In this document: one piece after another, positions 36,894 to 46,085 of the stretch
Layout: every line of letters begins with the position of its first letter
Position numbering within the stretch: position 1 is the stretch's first letter
Source: P52-10 sp041397365
GTDB lineage: Bacteria; Pseudomonadota; Alphaproteobacteria; Rhizobiales; Xanthobacteraceae
DNA: 64,000 nucleotides
Assembly (NCBI GenBank): GCA_041397365.1
Contig: JAWKWT010000011.1
Coordinates: 72,342 to 136,341 of the forward strand
Direction: 5' to 3'
Notes under the pieces: model-generated
Seen by the model: only the letters and a program-made list of their open reading frames with translations
Databases searched by the model: none
Told to the model about the DNA's origin: nothing
Made by a program: the position numbers and the translations under genes

Positions 36894-38516
36894 TTATCGC
36901 GCATCGGCAAGGATCATGTCGCTCGCCTTCTCTGCGATCGCGACGATCGGCGCATTGGTGTTGCCGGAAACGAGATCGGGCATGATCGAGCCGTCCACCA
37001 CGCGCAGACCCTCGACTCCCTTCACCCGCAATCGCTGATCGACGACCGCCAGCGCATCGCTGCCCATGCGGCAGGTCGAGGTCGGATGATAGATCGTGCC
37101 GCCGCGCTGCCGGCAATAGGTCAGCAGATCGGCGTCGCTGTCGATCGCCAGCCCCGGCTCGACCTCCGCCGCGACGAACGGCTTCAGCGCCGGCGCGTGC
37201 AGGATTTTGCGCAAGATTTTCAGGCCCTCGACACTGGTCGCGCGATCCGTCTCGGTCGCCAGATAATTGATGCGGATTTCCGGCGGAATCGACGCATCCG
37301 CGCTGCGGATTTTCACGCTGCCCCGGCTCTCCGGGCGCAACTGGCAGATCGAGGCGGTGAAGCCGGAAAAATCGTGCAGCTTCTCGCCCATCTTGTCGGT
37401 GCTGAAGGGAATGAAATGCACTTGCACATCCGGCGTCGCCAGCCGCTCATGCGTCTTGAAGAACGCGCCGGCATAGGCGGCGGCGATCGTCAGCGGTCCC
37501 TTGCGGAGAAAAGCGTAGCGCATCGCCATCATCGCCTTGCGGCGCAGGCTCATCACGTCGTCGTTGAGCGTGATCGCCTGCGAGCAGCGCATCACGATCC
37601 GCACCTGCAAATGATCCTGCAAGGAGCCGCCGACGCCGGCCGCCTCATGCACCACATCGATGCCGTGCTGGCGCAGCAGATCGCCGGGGCCGACGCCGGA
37701 CAACTGGAGCAGTTGCGGCGAGTTGAACGCGCCGCTCGACACCAGCACTTCCCGGCGCGCACGCGCGCTCCGCAACTGTCCGCCCATCCGGTATTCGACG
37801 CCGGTCGCGCGTTTGCCGGCAAAAACGATCCGCTGCGCCAGCGCGTTGGTTTCGATCTTCAGATTGCGGCGCTGGCGCGCGGCGCGCAGATAGGTGCGCG
37901 CGGTGCTGCCGCGCCGGCCGTGGCGCGTGGTCGTCTGGTAGTAGCCCGCGCCCTCTTGCGCAGCCCCATTGAAATCCGCATTCGCGGGAATGCCGACCTC
38001 GCCGGCCGCCCGGATGAACGCATCGCTCAGCGGGTCGGCCTGGCGCTGGTCCGAGACGTTCAGCGGGCCGCCGGTGCCGTGATAGTCGTCCGCGCCGCGC
38101 TGCTGATTTTCGGCGCGCTTGAAGTAAGGCAGGATGTCGTCATAGCCCCAGCCGACATTGCCGAGCTGACGCCAGCGGTCGTAATCCGCGTGCTGGCCGC
38201 GGATATAGATCAGGCCGTTGATCGAGCTGGATCCGCCCAAAACCTTGCCGCGCGGCTGAAAGATCGAACGGCCCTCCAGCTCCGGTTCGGCCTCGGTCTG
38301 GTACATCCAGTTCAGCTTCGGATTCTTGAACAGCTTGGCGTAGCCGATCGGGATGTGAATCCACATGTTGCGGTCGCGCGGACCGGCCTCCAGCAGCAGC
38401 ACCGAATATTTGCCATCGGCCGTCAGCCGGTTCGCCAGCACGCATCCGGCCGATCCAGCGCCGACGACGATGTAGTCGAACTCGCCTGCGTCAGCCGCAC
38501 TATTCGCCTCGGCCAT
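36894..38516 (-). CDS. GMC-family FAD-dependent oxidoreductase (choline/alcohol dehydrogenase-like)
   Basis: A 540-residue flavoprotein that oxidises an alcohol to an aldehyde. The FAD-binding Rossmann motif DYIVVGAGSAGCVLANRL is at about 15-32, GMC signature 1 (GKVLGGSSSINGLIYIRGQ) near 83, signature 2 (GAFNSPQLLQLSGVGPGDLL) near 265, and the active-site His in TIYHPTSTCRMGSDA near 475. The C-terminus VVDGSIMPDLVSGNTNAPIVAIAEKA is canonical. ATG 38516 is fixed by GGGAGG five bases upstream; the open frame continues far upstream (to 39824) only because the DNA is GC-rich and antisense to the next gene. Substrate unknown. Confidence 0.93.
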   Translation of the reverse strand: MAEANSAADAGEFDYIVVGAGSAGCVLANRLTADGKYSVLLLEAGPRDRNMWIHIPIGYAKLFKNPKLNWMYQTEAEPELEGRSIFQPRGKVLGGSSSINGLIYIRGQHADYDRWRQLGNVGWGYDDILPYFKRAENQQRGADDYHGTGGPLNVSDQRQADPLSDAFIRAAGEVGIPANADFNGAAQEGAGYYQTTTRHGRRGSTARTYLRAARQRRNLKIETNALAQRIVFAGKRATGVEYRMGGQLRSARARREVLVSSGAFNSPQLLQLSGVGPGDLLRQHGIDVVHEAAGVGGSLQDHLQVRIVMRCSQAITLNDDVMSLRRKAMMAMRYAFLRKGPLTIAAAYAGAFFKTHERLATPDVQVHFIPFSTDKMGEKLHDFSGFTASICQLRPESRGSVKIRSADASIPPEIRINYLATETDRATSVEGLKILRKILHAPALKPFVAAEVEPGLAIDSDADLLTYCRQRGGTIYHPTSTCRMGSDALAVVDQRLRVKGVEGLRVVDGSIMPDLVSGNTNAPIVAIAEKASDMILADAR

Positions 38517-38654
38517 CGCCGCCTCCCAGCCATACCGTTTTTGGCCGGCGCGTCGTCGCTCGCCGGCGTCGCATTGACCATGCCGTCTCATCCCCGTTAA
38601 AGCAATCCGGTCGCGGTCGCCCGGACGGCACCTTGGATCGGGAGTTTTCAGTTC

Positions 38655-39758
38655 ATGTCGAACCCGTTGTTTCAGCCCTTCAGCTACAAGTCGCTGACCC
38701 TTTCGAACCGCATCGTCATGGCGCCGATGACCCGTTCGCGCAGCCCGAACGGCATTCCGGGGGAGGACGTCGCCGAATATTACCGGCGGCGCACGGAAGG
38801 CGGCGTGGCGCTGATCGTTACCGAAGGCACGACCGTCGACCGGCCCGGCGCATCCGCCAATCCCAGTATTCCGAATTTCCATGAGGCGGCGAGCCTCGCC
38901 GGCTGGAAGCGCGTCGTCGACGTCGTGCATGCGGCCGGCGGCAAAATCGCTCCGCAATTGTGGCATCAGGGCATGGTCCGCAAGCCCGGCACCGGCCCGC
39001 ATCCGGAGGCGAAGTCCGACGGCCCCTCCGGCCTCTCCGCCACCGGCAAAGAGGTCGGAGAGCCGATGACGGACGCCGACATCGCCGACACGATCGAGGC
39101 ATTCGCCAAGGCCGCCGCAACCGCGAAGGAGATCGGCTTCGACTGCGTCGAGTTGCACGGCGCGCACGGCTATCTGATCGACCAGTTCTTCTGGGACGGC
39201 GCCAACAAGCGCACCGATACCTGGGGCGGCGACCTCGTCAAGCGCACGCGCTTCGCAGCGGAAATCGTCAAGGCGGTGCGCAAGCGCGTCGGTCCTGACT
39301 ACGTCATCATCCAGCGTTTCTCGCAGTGGAAGCAGCAGGACTATGCGGCCCGCCTCGCGCTCACCCCGGACGAGCTGGCGAAATTCCTCGAACCGCTGAC
39401 CGACGCCGGCGTCGACATCTTCCACGCCTCGACGCGTCGCTTCTGGGAACCGGAATTTCCGGGCTCCGATCTCAACCTCGCCGGCTGGACCAAGAAGATC
39501 ACCGGCCTGCCCGCGATCACCGTCGGCTCGGTCGGCCTGAAGGGCGTGGATTTCGTTCACTCGCTCCGCAATCCCGGCGACGCCTCGGAGGTCAGCGACC
39601 TCGGCGAACTGGAGGCGCGGCTGGCGCGCAACGAATTCGACCTGGTCGCGGTCGGCCGCGCGCTCATCAGCGACGCGAACTGGGTCGCGAAGGTTCGCGA
39701 CGGCCGCACGACCGAGTTGCAGCCATTTTCGCCCGAAGCGCTGAAGGCGTTCGCCTAG
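38655..39758 (+). CDS. Old Yellow Enzyme family NADH:flavin oxidoreductase
   Basis: A 367-residue FMN-dependent ene-reductase (OYE/NemA-like TIM barrel). N-terminal NPLFQPFSYKSLTLSNRIVMAPMTRSRS, FMN-contact PQLWHQG near residue 101, the barrel signature GFDCVELHGAHGYLIDQFF near 170 followed by KRTDTWGGD, and FDLVAVGRALISDANW near the end. It reduces activated double bonds such as those of enones, nitrate esters or nitro-aromatics. GGGAG lies upstream of ATG 38655. Divergent from the GMC gene across 138 bases, so the two may share control. Confidence 0.93.
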   Translation: MSNPLFQPFSYKSLTLSNRIVMAPMTRSRSPNGIPGEDVAEYYRRRTEGGVALIVTEGTTVDRPGASANPSIPNFHEAASLAGWKRVVDVVHAAGGKIAPQLWHQGMVRKPGTGPHPEAKSDGPSGLSATGKEVGEPMTDADIADTIEAFAKAAATAKEIGFDCVELHGAHGYLIDQFFWDGANKRTDTWGGDLVKRTRFAAEIVKAVRKRVGPDYVIIQRFSQWKQQDYAARLALTPDELAKFLEPLTDAGVDIFHASTRRFWEPEFPGSDLNLAGWTKKITGLPAITVGSVGLKGVDFVHSLRNPGDASEVSDLGELEARLARNEFDLVAVGRALISDANWVAKVRDGRTTELQPFSPEALKAFA

Positions 39759-39880
39759 ACATCCTGCTGCATTGCGACGGTGCGTTCTCGCAGGAGGACG
39801 CACCGCGGAGCATCTGACAGCCACTGTCCGCGACAGGCGCTGCCGATCGCCCGCACATGCTTGCCCCGCGCGAATTCATG

Positions 39881-39910
39881 TTGACAGTGCCCGCGCTTGC
39901 CGCGAACCTT
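39881..39910 (+). promoter_or_regulatory. candidate sigma-70-type promoter for the monooxygenase operon
   Basis: TTGACA at 39881-39886 is followed 18 bases later by AACCTT, a weak -10. It lies about 105 bases before ATG 40016 in a 257-base gap that otherwise shows no gene. The -35 is perfect and the -10 is poor, so this is tentative. Confidence 0.3.
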
Positions 39911-40015
39911 TGCAATAACAAACAGATATCCCGCAACTGCGAAGGATGTCGCGCGGTCCGCTGCTGCTTGGGCGGATGACCGAAGGGAACGACGCAACGG
40001 GACGGGAGAGGCGCG

Positions 40016-41260
40016 ATGAAGTTCGGCATTTTCTACGAATTGCAACTGCCGCGCCCGTGGAACGCGGAGAGCGAATACCAGCTTTTTCAGGACGCACTCA
40101 CGCAGATCGAACTGGCTGACCATCTCGGCTACGACAATGCGTGGATGGTTGAGCATCACTTCCTGGAGGAATATTCGCACGCCTCCGCGCCCGAGGTTTT
40201 TCTCGGCGCGGCGAGCCAGCGCACCAAGAATATCCGCCTCGGCCACGGCATCATCCAGCTCACCACCAACCAGCCGCATCGCGTCGCGGAGAAAGTCTCG
40301 ACGCTGGACCTGCTGTCAGGCGGCCGCGTCGAATTCGGCATGGGCGAAGGCGGCGGACCGGCCGAGCTGCATCCGTTCGGCACGCGCGTGCGCGACAAGC
40401 GCGACCGCTGGGAAGAAGCGGTGCGCGCCATCATGCCGATGTTCACCAAGGATGACTGGGAGTTTCACGGCAAGTACCATGACTTTCCGGCGCGCAATGT
40501 CATTCCGAAGTCGCGGCAGAAGCCGCACCCGCCGCTGTGGGTCGCCTGCTCCAGCATCCAGACCATCGCCAATGCCGGCGAATGGGGCATCGGCGCGCTT
40601 GGCTTCTCGTTCGTATCGCCGGAGGCGGCGCGAGCCTGGGTGCATCGCTATTACAACAGCTTCCTGCACAACAAGAAGCGGCTCGGCGACTACAAGGAAA
40701 ATCCGAACATCGCGATCGTCTCCGGCTTCATGTGCGCGCCGACCGACGAGGAGGCGCGCGAACTCGCCGCCGGCTGGACGTTCTTCATCTTCGCGCTGCG
40801 CCACTATGGCCGCGCCGGCATCGATGCGCCCGGCAAGAGCGACCTGTGGAAGCTCTATCAGGACTGGCGCACCACCGAGGCCGCGCAGACCGCGCTGAAC
40901 AACGGCCTGATCGGTTCGCCCGCGACGCTGCGCAAGAAGCTGCATCAGTTCGCCGAGTCGCATGTCGATCAGGTGATCCTGCTCAACCAGGCCGGACAGA
41001 CCACCCACAAGGCGATCTGCGACAGCCTGCAACTGTTCGCGAAAGAGGTCATGCCGGAATTTCACGCGATGCGGCCGGCGCAGGAAAAGTGGAAGGCCGA
41101 CGTACTCGCGGGGCGGATCGTGCTCGAAGACATCGCCACCGACAGTTACAACATCTACGAGCATCAGCGGGCCGAGGACGCGCGCATGACGCCGGAGCAA
41201 TTGAAACAGGCGATGGCGCAAAAAGAGATGGCTGAAAAAGAAAAAGCTGCCGCAAAATAA
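40016..41260 (+). CDS. LLM-class (luciferase-like) flavin-dependent oxidoreductase
   Basis: A 414-residue TIM-barrel monooxygenase that uses reduced FMN supplied by a partner reductase. Landmarks: MKFGIFYELQLPRPW at the N-terminus, YDNAWMVEHHFLEEYSHASAPEVFL near residue 40, LGHGIIQLTTNQPHRVAEKV near 75, and LDLLSGGRVEFGMGEGGGPAELHPFG near 100. The C-terminal ~40 residues are a charged helix ending in Lys/Ala/Glu, beyond the usual domain. GGGAGAGG precedes ATG. First gene of a co-directional run to 46043, probably transcribed from the gap at 39759-40015. Confidence 0.92.
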   Translation: MKFGIFYELQLPRPWNAESEYQLFQDALTQIELADHLGYDNAWMVEHHFLEEYSHASAPEVFLGAASQRTKNIRLGHGIIQLTTNQPHRVAEKVSTLDLLSGGRVEFGMGEGGGPAELHPFGTRVRDKRDRWEEAVRAIMPMFTKDDWEFHGKYHDFPARNVIPKSRQKPHPPLWVACSSIQTIANAGEWGIGALGFSFVSPEAARAWVHRYYNSFLHNKKRLGDYKENPNIAIVSGFMCAPTDEEARELAAGWTFFIFALRHYGRAGIDAPGKSDLWKLYQDWRTTEAAQTALNNGLIGSPATLRKKLHQFAESHVDQVILLNQAGQTTHKAICDSLQLFAKEVMPEFHAMRPAQEKWKADVLAGRIVLEDIATDSYNIYEHQRAEDARMTPEQLKQAMAQKEMAEKEKAAAK

Positions 41261-41293
41261 CCCATCCCGTTCGCGTCGCTTCAGGAAATCCGC

Positions 41294-42346
41294 ATGCCCA
41301 TCGTTCAAGCCGACCGCCTCACGCAAATTGGCGCCGCCCTGCTCCGCGCCGCCGGAGCTTCAAAGGAGGAAGCCGACGCCGTCGCCATCGGCTGCATCAA
41401 CGCCAATCTCGCCGGCCATGACTCGCACGGCATCATCGCCATCCCGACCTACATCGACCGCGTGAAGGTCGGCCACATCGTGCCCGGCGCGAAATGGACC
41501 ATCGTCCAGGAATCGCCGGCGACGACCGTGATCGACGGCCATTGGGGGTTCGGCTTCTATGTGAATGCCAAGGCGATGGAGCTGACCATCGAGAAGGCGA
41601 AAAAAACCAACGTCGCCGCCTGCACCGTATTCCGGCAAAGCCATGTCGGCCGCCTCGCCGCCTATCCGCTGATGGCCGCGCGCGCCGGCATGATCGGCAT
41701 CGCCACCGCCGATTCCGGCCGCTCGACCAAGGTGGTCGCGCCGTTCGGCGGCCGCGAGGCGCGGCTCGGCACCAACCCGATCTCGATCGCGGTGCCGTCC
41801 GACCTCGACGGGCCGATCTATCTCGACATGGCGACTTCCGCCGTCGCCGCCGGCAAGGTGGCGCTCGCGGCTGCGCGCGGCGAGGAAATTCCGCAAGGCT
41901 GGGTCGTCGGCAAGGACGGCAAGCTCACCACCGATCCGAAGCAATTGCGCCAGGGCGGCGCGCTGCTGCCGCTCGGCGGCACCGAGGGCTACAAGGGCAG
42001 CGGCCTCGCGGCGATGGTCGAGATTTTGTGCGGCATTCTCACCGGCCTCGGCTTCGGCGTCGAGCCGACCGGCCGGCACAATGACGGCACCTTCATGGCC
42101 GTGTTCAATGTCGAGGCGTTCCGCCCGCTGAAAGATTTCAGGAAGGAGGTCGCCGAGTTCGCGCGCTATCTCAACGCGACGCCGCCGTCCGAAGGATCGA
42201 AGGGCGTGCTGTACCCCGGCGAAATCGAAAACCGCACCGAGAAGGAACGGCGCGTTGCCGGCATCGATGTCGAGGACGCGACCTGGGAGAAGCTCAAGCA
42301 GCTCGCGGGCGAATACAAGCTCGCGGGCGAACTTGGTCTGACCTAA
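41294..42346 (+). CDS. Ldh-family (type 2 malate/L-lactate) NAD(P)-dependent dehydrogenase
   Basis: A 350-residue dehydrogenase of the malate/L-lactate/ureidoglycolate/sulfolactate family, which has a fold distinct from ordinary LDH. Visible motifs are AGHDSHGIIAIPTYIDRV near residue 40 (active-site His), FRQSHVGRLAAYPLMAARAG near 115, LGTNPISIAVPS near 160 and the GTEGYKGSGLAAMVEILCGIL helix near 235. It oxidises a 2-hydroxy acid to a 2-keto acid. It starts 33 bases after the luciferase-like gene. In this operon it may process an alpha-hydroxy acid released by one of the monooxygenases. Confidence 0.92.
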   Translation: MPIVQADRLTQIGAALLRAAGASKEEADAVAIGCINANLAGHDSHGIIAIPTYIDRVKVGHIVPGAKWTIVQESPATTVIDGHWGFGFYVNAKAMELTIEKAKKTNVAACTVFRQSHVGRLAAYPLMAARAGMIGIATADSGRSTKVVAPFGGREARLGTNPISIAVPSDLDGPIYLDMATSAVAAGKVALAAARGEEIPQGWVVGKDGKLTTDPKQLRQGGALLPLGGTEGYKGSGLAAMVEILCGILTGLGFGVEPTGRHNDGTFMAVFNVEAFRPLKDFRKEVAEFARYLNATPPSEGSKGVLYPGEIENRTEKERRVAGIDVEDATWEKLKQLAGEYKLAGELGLT

Positions 42347-42383
42347 TCGTCGCGCGTCCCAGCGGCAGCAGCAGGAGACAGGC

Positions 42384-43751
42384 ATGACGCGGCAAATGGT
42401 AATGGTGGCGTTCCTCCAGGCCCAGAACTGCACCAACCTTCCGCTGTCATGGCGGCATCCCCTCTCCCGCGACGATTCCAGTTCGGCGGATTACTATCAG
42501 GAGATCGCCCGCATCCTCGAAGCCGGCAAATTTCACATCGCCTTCTTCGACGACCGGCTGGCGATGCCGGACCGGCTCGGCAACGATCACGCTCATACGG
42601 TCGAATACGGCATCCGCTGCGTGAAGATGGACCCGATCGTCGTGCTGACGATGATGGGCGCGGTCACGACCAAGCTCGGCCTCGCCTCCACCGCCTCGAC
42701 GACTTACTTCGAGCCGTTCGACGTGGCGCGCCGCTTCCAGACGCTGGACCTGATGAGCAACGGCCGCGCCGCGTGGAACGTCGTGACCTCGGTGAACGAT
42801 GGCGAGGCGCTCAATATGGGCCGCGACGCGCATATGGAGCACGACCTGCGCTACGACCGCGCCGACGAATTCATGGAAGTGGTGCTCGGCCACTGGGATT
42901 CGTGGGACGACGGCGCGATCCTCAACGACAAGGCCGGCGGCCGCTTCGCCGACCCGGCGAAGGTGAAGCGGCTCGACTACAAGGGCAAGTTCTTCCAGTC
43001 GCGCGGGCCCTTCACCGTGCCGCGCTCGCAGCAAGGCCATCCGGTCATCATCCAGGCCGGCGCGAGCGGCCGCGGCCAGCGCTTCGCCGGCCGCTGGGGC
43101 GAAGTGATTTTCGCGGCGGGCCGCAACACCGACATCGCCAAGGAAGGCTATGACGCGGTGAAGAACGAGGCGATCCGTCTCGGCCGCGACCCGGATCAAA
43201 TCAAGATTTGCAACATGCTGCTCACTGTCGCCGGCGCGACCAAGACCGAAGCCGAAGACAAGATGGCGCTGATCTCGAAGCTGCCGACCGAAATGGACGC
43301 GCTGTCGCTGCTCGCCGAAGGTCTGAATTTCGACTTCGCCGCAAAACCGCTCGACGAGCCGCTGACGGACGAGGAACTCGCCGGCATGTCCGGCATCATC
43401 GGTATCCGCGACGGCGTGGTCCGCAAGAGCGGCATCAAGAATCCGTCCGCGCGCGACTTCATCGTTCACAGCGGCCGCGGTCAGGTCGAAGGCGCGATCG
43501 TCGGCGGGCCGAAGGAGATCGCCGACCACATGGAGGAGATGTTCGAGCGCCGCGCCTGCGACGGCTTCGTCGTCGCCGCGACCTATGTGCCGGGCGCTTA
43601 CGCCGATTTCGTCAAGCATGTCATCCCCGAGGTGCAGCGGCGCGGACTGTTTCACAAGGATTACGCCGGCACGACGCTGCGGGAGAATCTCGGCCTGCCG
43701 GTGCCGCCGGTGGGCGCATGGAAACTGCCGCCTCAGATGGCGGCCGAATGA
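42384..43751 (+). CDS. NtaA/DmoA-family FMN-dependent monooxygenase
   Basis: A 455-residue FMNH2-dependent monooxygenase of the group that includes nitrilotriacetate, EDTA and dimethyl sulphide monooxygenases and dibenzothiophene-sulphone-type enzymes. MVMVAFLQAQNCTNLPLSWRHP, FDDRLAMPDRLGND, TASTTYFEPFDVARRFQTLD, SNGRAAWNVVTSVNDGEALNMG and QAGASGRGQRFAGRWGEVIFAA are all present in family order. The enzymes cleave C-N or C-S bonds by oxygenation. The neighbourhood does not name the substrate. No flavin reductase is in the operon, so reduced FMN must come from elsewhere. Confidence 0.9.
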   Translation: MTRQMVMVAFLQAQNCTNLPLSWRHPLSRDDSSSADYYQEIARILEAGKFHIAFFDDRLAMPDRLGNDHAHTVEYGIRCVKMDPIVVLTMMGAVTTKLGLASTASTTYFEPFDVARRFQTLDLMSNGRAAWNVVTSVNDGEALNMGRDAHMEHDLRYDRADEFMEVVLGHWDSWDDGAILNDKAGGRFADPAKVKRLDYKGKFFQSRGPFTVPRSQQGHPVIIQAGASGRGQRFAGRWGEVIFAAGRNTDIAKEGYDAVKNEAIRLGRDPDQIKICNMLLTVAGATKTEAEDKMALISKLPTEMDALSLLAEGLNFDFAAKPLDEPLTDEELAGMSGIIGIRDGVVRKSGIKNPSARDFIVHSGRGQVEGAIVGGPKEIADHMEEMFERRACDGFVVAATYVPGAYADFVKHVIPEVQRRGLFHKDYAGTTLRENLGLPVPPVGAWKLPPQMAAE

Positions 43752-43775
43752 CAATGATGGAGTGAGAGTCAAACG

Positions 43776-44576
43776 ATGCGTTTTGCAAAAATTACGGCGG
43801 GCGGAAAAACCAACGCGAAAACCACTTGGGCGCTTGTCGAGGGCGACCGGGTCATCGAGATTTCCGGCGAGCCTTATGGCGAGTGGCAGACATCCTCCGT
43901 CAAGCACGAGCTGAAGGACGTCAAGCTGGAAATCCCCGGCATTCCGCGCACCTTCTACTGCGCGGGACTGAATTACGTGAAGCATCTGACCGAAGCCGCC
44001 AATCGCCGCGGCGAGGTGCCTGACGTGCCGAAGCGCGCGGAGATCGGCTATCGCGCGCAGAGCGCGTTGTGCGCGCATGACGAGGACGTCATCATCCCCA
44101 CCGACGCCACGGACAAGATTCATTACGAAGGCGAACTGGTCGCCGTTATCGGCAAGAAGGCAAAGCATCTCAGCGAGGCAGATGCGATGTCGTGCGTGTT
44201 CGGTTACACCATCGGCAACGATGTGAGCGAGCGCACCTGGCAGAAGAACGACCGCGGCCTCTGGCGCGCCAAGAACGCCGACACCTTCAAGCCGATGGGG
44301 CCATGGATCGAGACGGACGTCGATCTCGACAACATGGAGACCGTCGTCCGGTTGAACGGCAAGCAAAGCAACCACTTCAAGACCAACGACATGGTGTTCG
44401 GCATTCCGCAATTCATCGCGGCGATGACGAAATATTTCACGCTGTGGCCGGGCGACGTGATCTGGATGGGAACGGACGGCTCCTCGCCCGACATCAAGGC
44501 CGGCGACGTGGTGGAAATCGACATCACCGGCATCGGCACGCTGCGCAACCGTTTCGTCGCCGAAACGCCTGCGTGA
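43776..44576 (+). CDS. fumarylacetoacetate hydrolase-family protein
   Basis: A 266-residue FAH-superfamily protein with the C-terminal catalytic fold. FYCAGLNYVKHLTEAANRRG near residue 65 is the active-site loop; IHYEGELVAVIGKKAKHLSEADA near 110 carries metal-binding Glu residues; FGYTIGNDVSERTWQKND near 145; and the closing GDVIWMGTDGSSPDIKAGDVVEIDITGIGTLRN is canonical. Members hydrolyse or decarboxylate beta-diketo or keto-enol acids. It starts 24 bases after the DmoA-like gene, so it probably acts on the ring-opened or oxidised product of that enzyme. Confidence 0.92.
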   Translation: MRFAKITAGGKTNAKTTWALVEGDRVIEISGEPYGEWQTSSVKHELKDVKLEIPGIPRTFYCAGLNYVKHLTEAANRRGEVPDVPKRAEIGYRAQSALCAHDEDVIIPTDATDKIHYEGELVAVIGKKAKHLSEADAMSCVFGYTIGNDVSERTWQKNDRGLWRAKNADTFKPMGPWIETDVDLDNMETVVRLNGKQSNHFKTNDMVFGIPQFIAAMTKYFTLWPGDVIWMGTDGSSPDIKAGDVVEIDITGIGTLRNRFVAETPA

Positions 44577-44633
44577 TGCGCGCGCCATGCGCCGGGGCCG
44601 GTCCGCGGCCTCCGGCATCGCGCCCGGTGACGA

Positions 44634-46043
44634 ATGAAACCGCCTGAATCGACTGCGCCGCCGCCGGGCGGCGCAGGACGTGCGGCCTGCGTGACGGCGC
44701 TGTGCCTCGGCACGGTGTCGATTCAGTTCGACGGCGCGGTCAATGTCGCGTTTCCTGATCTCGTGCGCGCATTCGCGCTGCCGATTCCGGACATTCAGTG
44801 GATCGTCATCGCCTACACGCTGACCCACGCCGCGCTGATGCTCGTCTTCGGCCGGGCCGGCGACATCGTCGGTCATCGCACGATCTTCCTCGCCGGCGCG
44901 GCCACCAGCATGCTGGCGTTCACGCTCTGCGCGCTTGCCACCGATTACGGCTGGCTGCTCGCCTTCCGCGTGTTGCAGGGCATTGGCGCTGCGCTGACGC
45001 TGAGCTGCGGCCCGGCGCTCATCACCAGCCTTTATCCGGAGGATCGCAGGGCGCAGATTCTGAGCGTGTTCACGCTCGTCATCGGCATCGGCGGCGCGCT
45101 CGGTCCGATCCTCGGAGGGCTTCTGGTCGAACGCTTCGGATGGGCCGCCGTGTTCGCCTTCCGCGCGCCGATCGCGCTAGCCGCGCTGACGCTCGGATGG
45201 GTGCTGCCGAAGGGCCGCGCAGGCGCCAATGGCGGCGGCTTCGATGCGCCCGGCGCGCTGGTGCTGGTGCTGGCGGTCGCCGCATTGCTGCTCGCCGCCA
45301 ACCGCCTGCAAGGCGACGGTCAGGTCCTGGCCAGCACGGTGCTGGCGCTGGTGTCGCTTGCGCTCGGCGTCATCTTCTGGCGGCGCGAGTCGCGCGTACC
45401 AAATCCGATCATCGATGTCGGCGTCTTCCGCAATCCCGATTTCGCGCTGCTGAACGTCGCGCACATGCTGCTGAACCTCGCCGGCTTCGCGATCTTTCTG
45501 CTGGTGCCGTTCTATCTCAGCGCCTTCACGCAGCTCTCAGCCCCGCTCGCCGGACTCATCCTGTCGGCGTCGCCGGTCGGCATGATCCTCGGCGCGCCGG
45601 TCGCCGCCCGCCTCGTCACCAAACTGAGCGCGGAACAGCTCGCGACCCTGGGAGCCACCTCCTCGGTCGCCGGCCTGTCGATGATCGCGCTGCTGAGCGG
45701 CCAGTTCGGGCCGGCGGTCATCGTCGCCGCAGCCCTGCTCCAGGGCTTTGGCCTCGGCCTGTTTCAGGTCGCCTATTTCGACATCGCCACGCTGACGATC
45801 CCGAAGGAAAGCCGCGGCGTCGCCGGCAGCCTCGTGCTGATGACGCGCACGGTCGGCATCGTCATGGGCGCGAGCCTCTTGATGCTGGCGTTCCAGAGCA
45901 TGAGCGGGCACGCGGACCAATCCTCGGCCGGCGCGGAACTGCTGCGCGGCTTTGAGGGCGCGTTCGGCCTCGCCGCGATGCTGTCGCTGTCGTTGCTCCT
46001 CTGCGCGCTGGTGCGAGGGTGGGGCTGGCGCAAACCGCAATAA
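44634..46043 (+). CDS. DHA2-like MFS permease
   Basis: A 469-residue major facilitator with about 14 helices. SIQFDGAVNVAFPDLVRAFALPIPDIQWIVIAYTL is helix 1 with the first loop, VFGRAGDIVGHRTIFL the signature loop, and LQGIGAALTLSCGPALITSLYPEDRRAQILSVF the helix 4-5 region with the drug-export motif C style. Last gene of the run beginning at 40016, 57 bases after the FAH hydrolase. It may export a product or import the substrate of that operon; direction cannot be told from sequence. Confidence 0.88.
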   Translation: MKPPESTAPPPGGAGRAACVTALCLGTVSIQFDGAVNVAFPDLVRAFALPIPDIQWIVIAYTLTHAALMLVFGRAGDIVGHRTIFLAGAATSMLAFTLCALATDYGWLLAFRVLQGIGAALTLSCGPALITSLYPEDRRAQILSVFTLVIGIGGALGPILGGLLVERFGWAAVFAFRAPIALAALTLGWVLPKGRAGANGGGFDAPGALVLVLAVAALLLAANRLQGDGQVLASTVLALVSLALGVIFWRRESRVPNPIIDVGVFRNPDFALLNVAHMLLNLAGFAIFLLVPFYLSAFTQLSAPLAGLILSASPVGMILGAPVAARLVTKLSAEQLATLGATSSVAGLSMIALLSGQFGPAVIVAAALLQGFGLGLFQVAYFDIATLTIPKESRGVAGSLVLMTRTVGIVMGASLLMLAFQSMSGHADQSSAGAELLRGFEGAFGLAAMLSLSLLLCALVRGWGWRKPQ

Positions 46044-46085
46044 CAACCGTTTCCTGACGCGCCAGCTCCTGCTAAAGCGCGCCGC

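Noticed and set aside
38517..39824. Upstream extension of the GMC oxidoreductase to a 976-codon frame
   Set aside because: The extra 436 codons are antisense to the Old Yellow Enzyme gene and look like random Arg/Ala-rich sequence. ATG 38516 has a strong ribosome site and the FAD motif follows directly.
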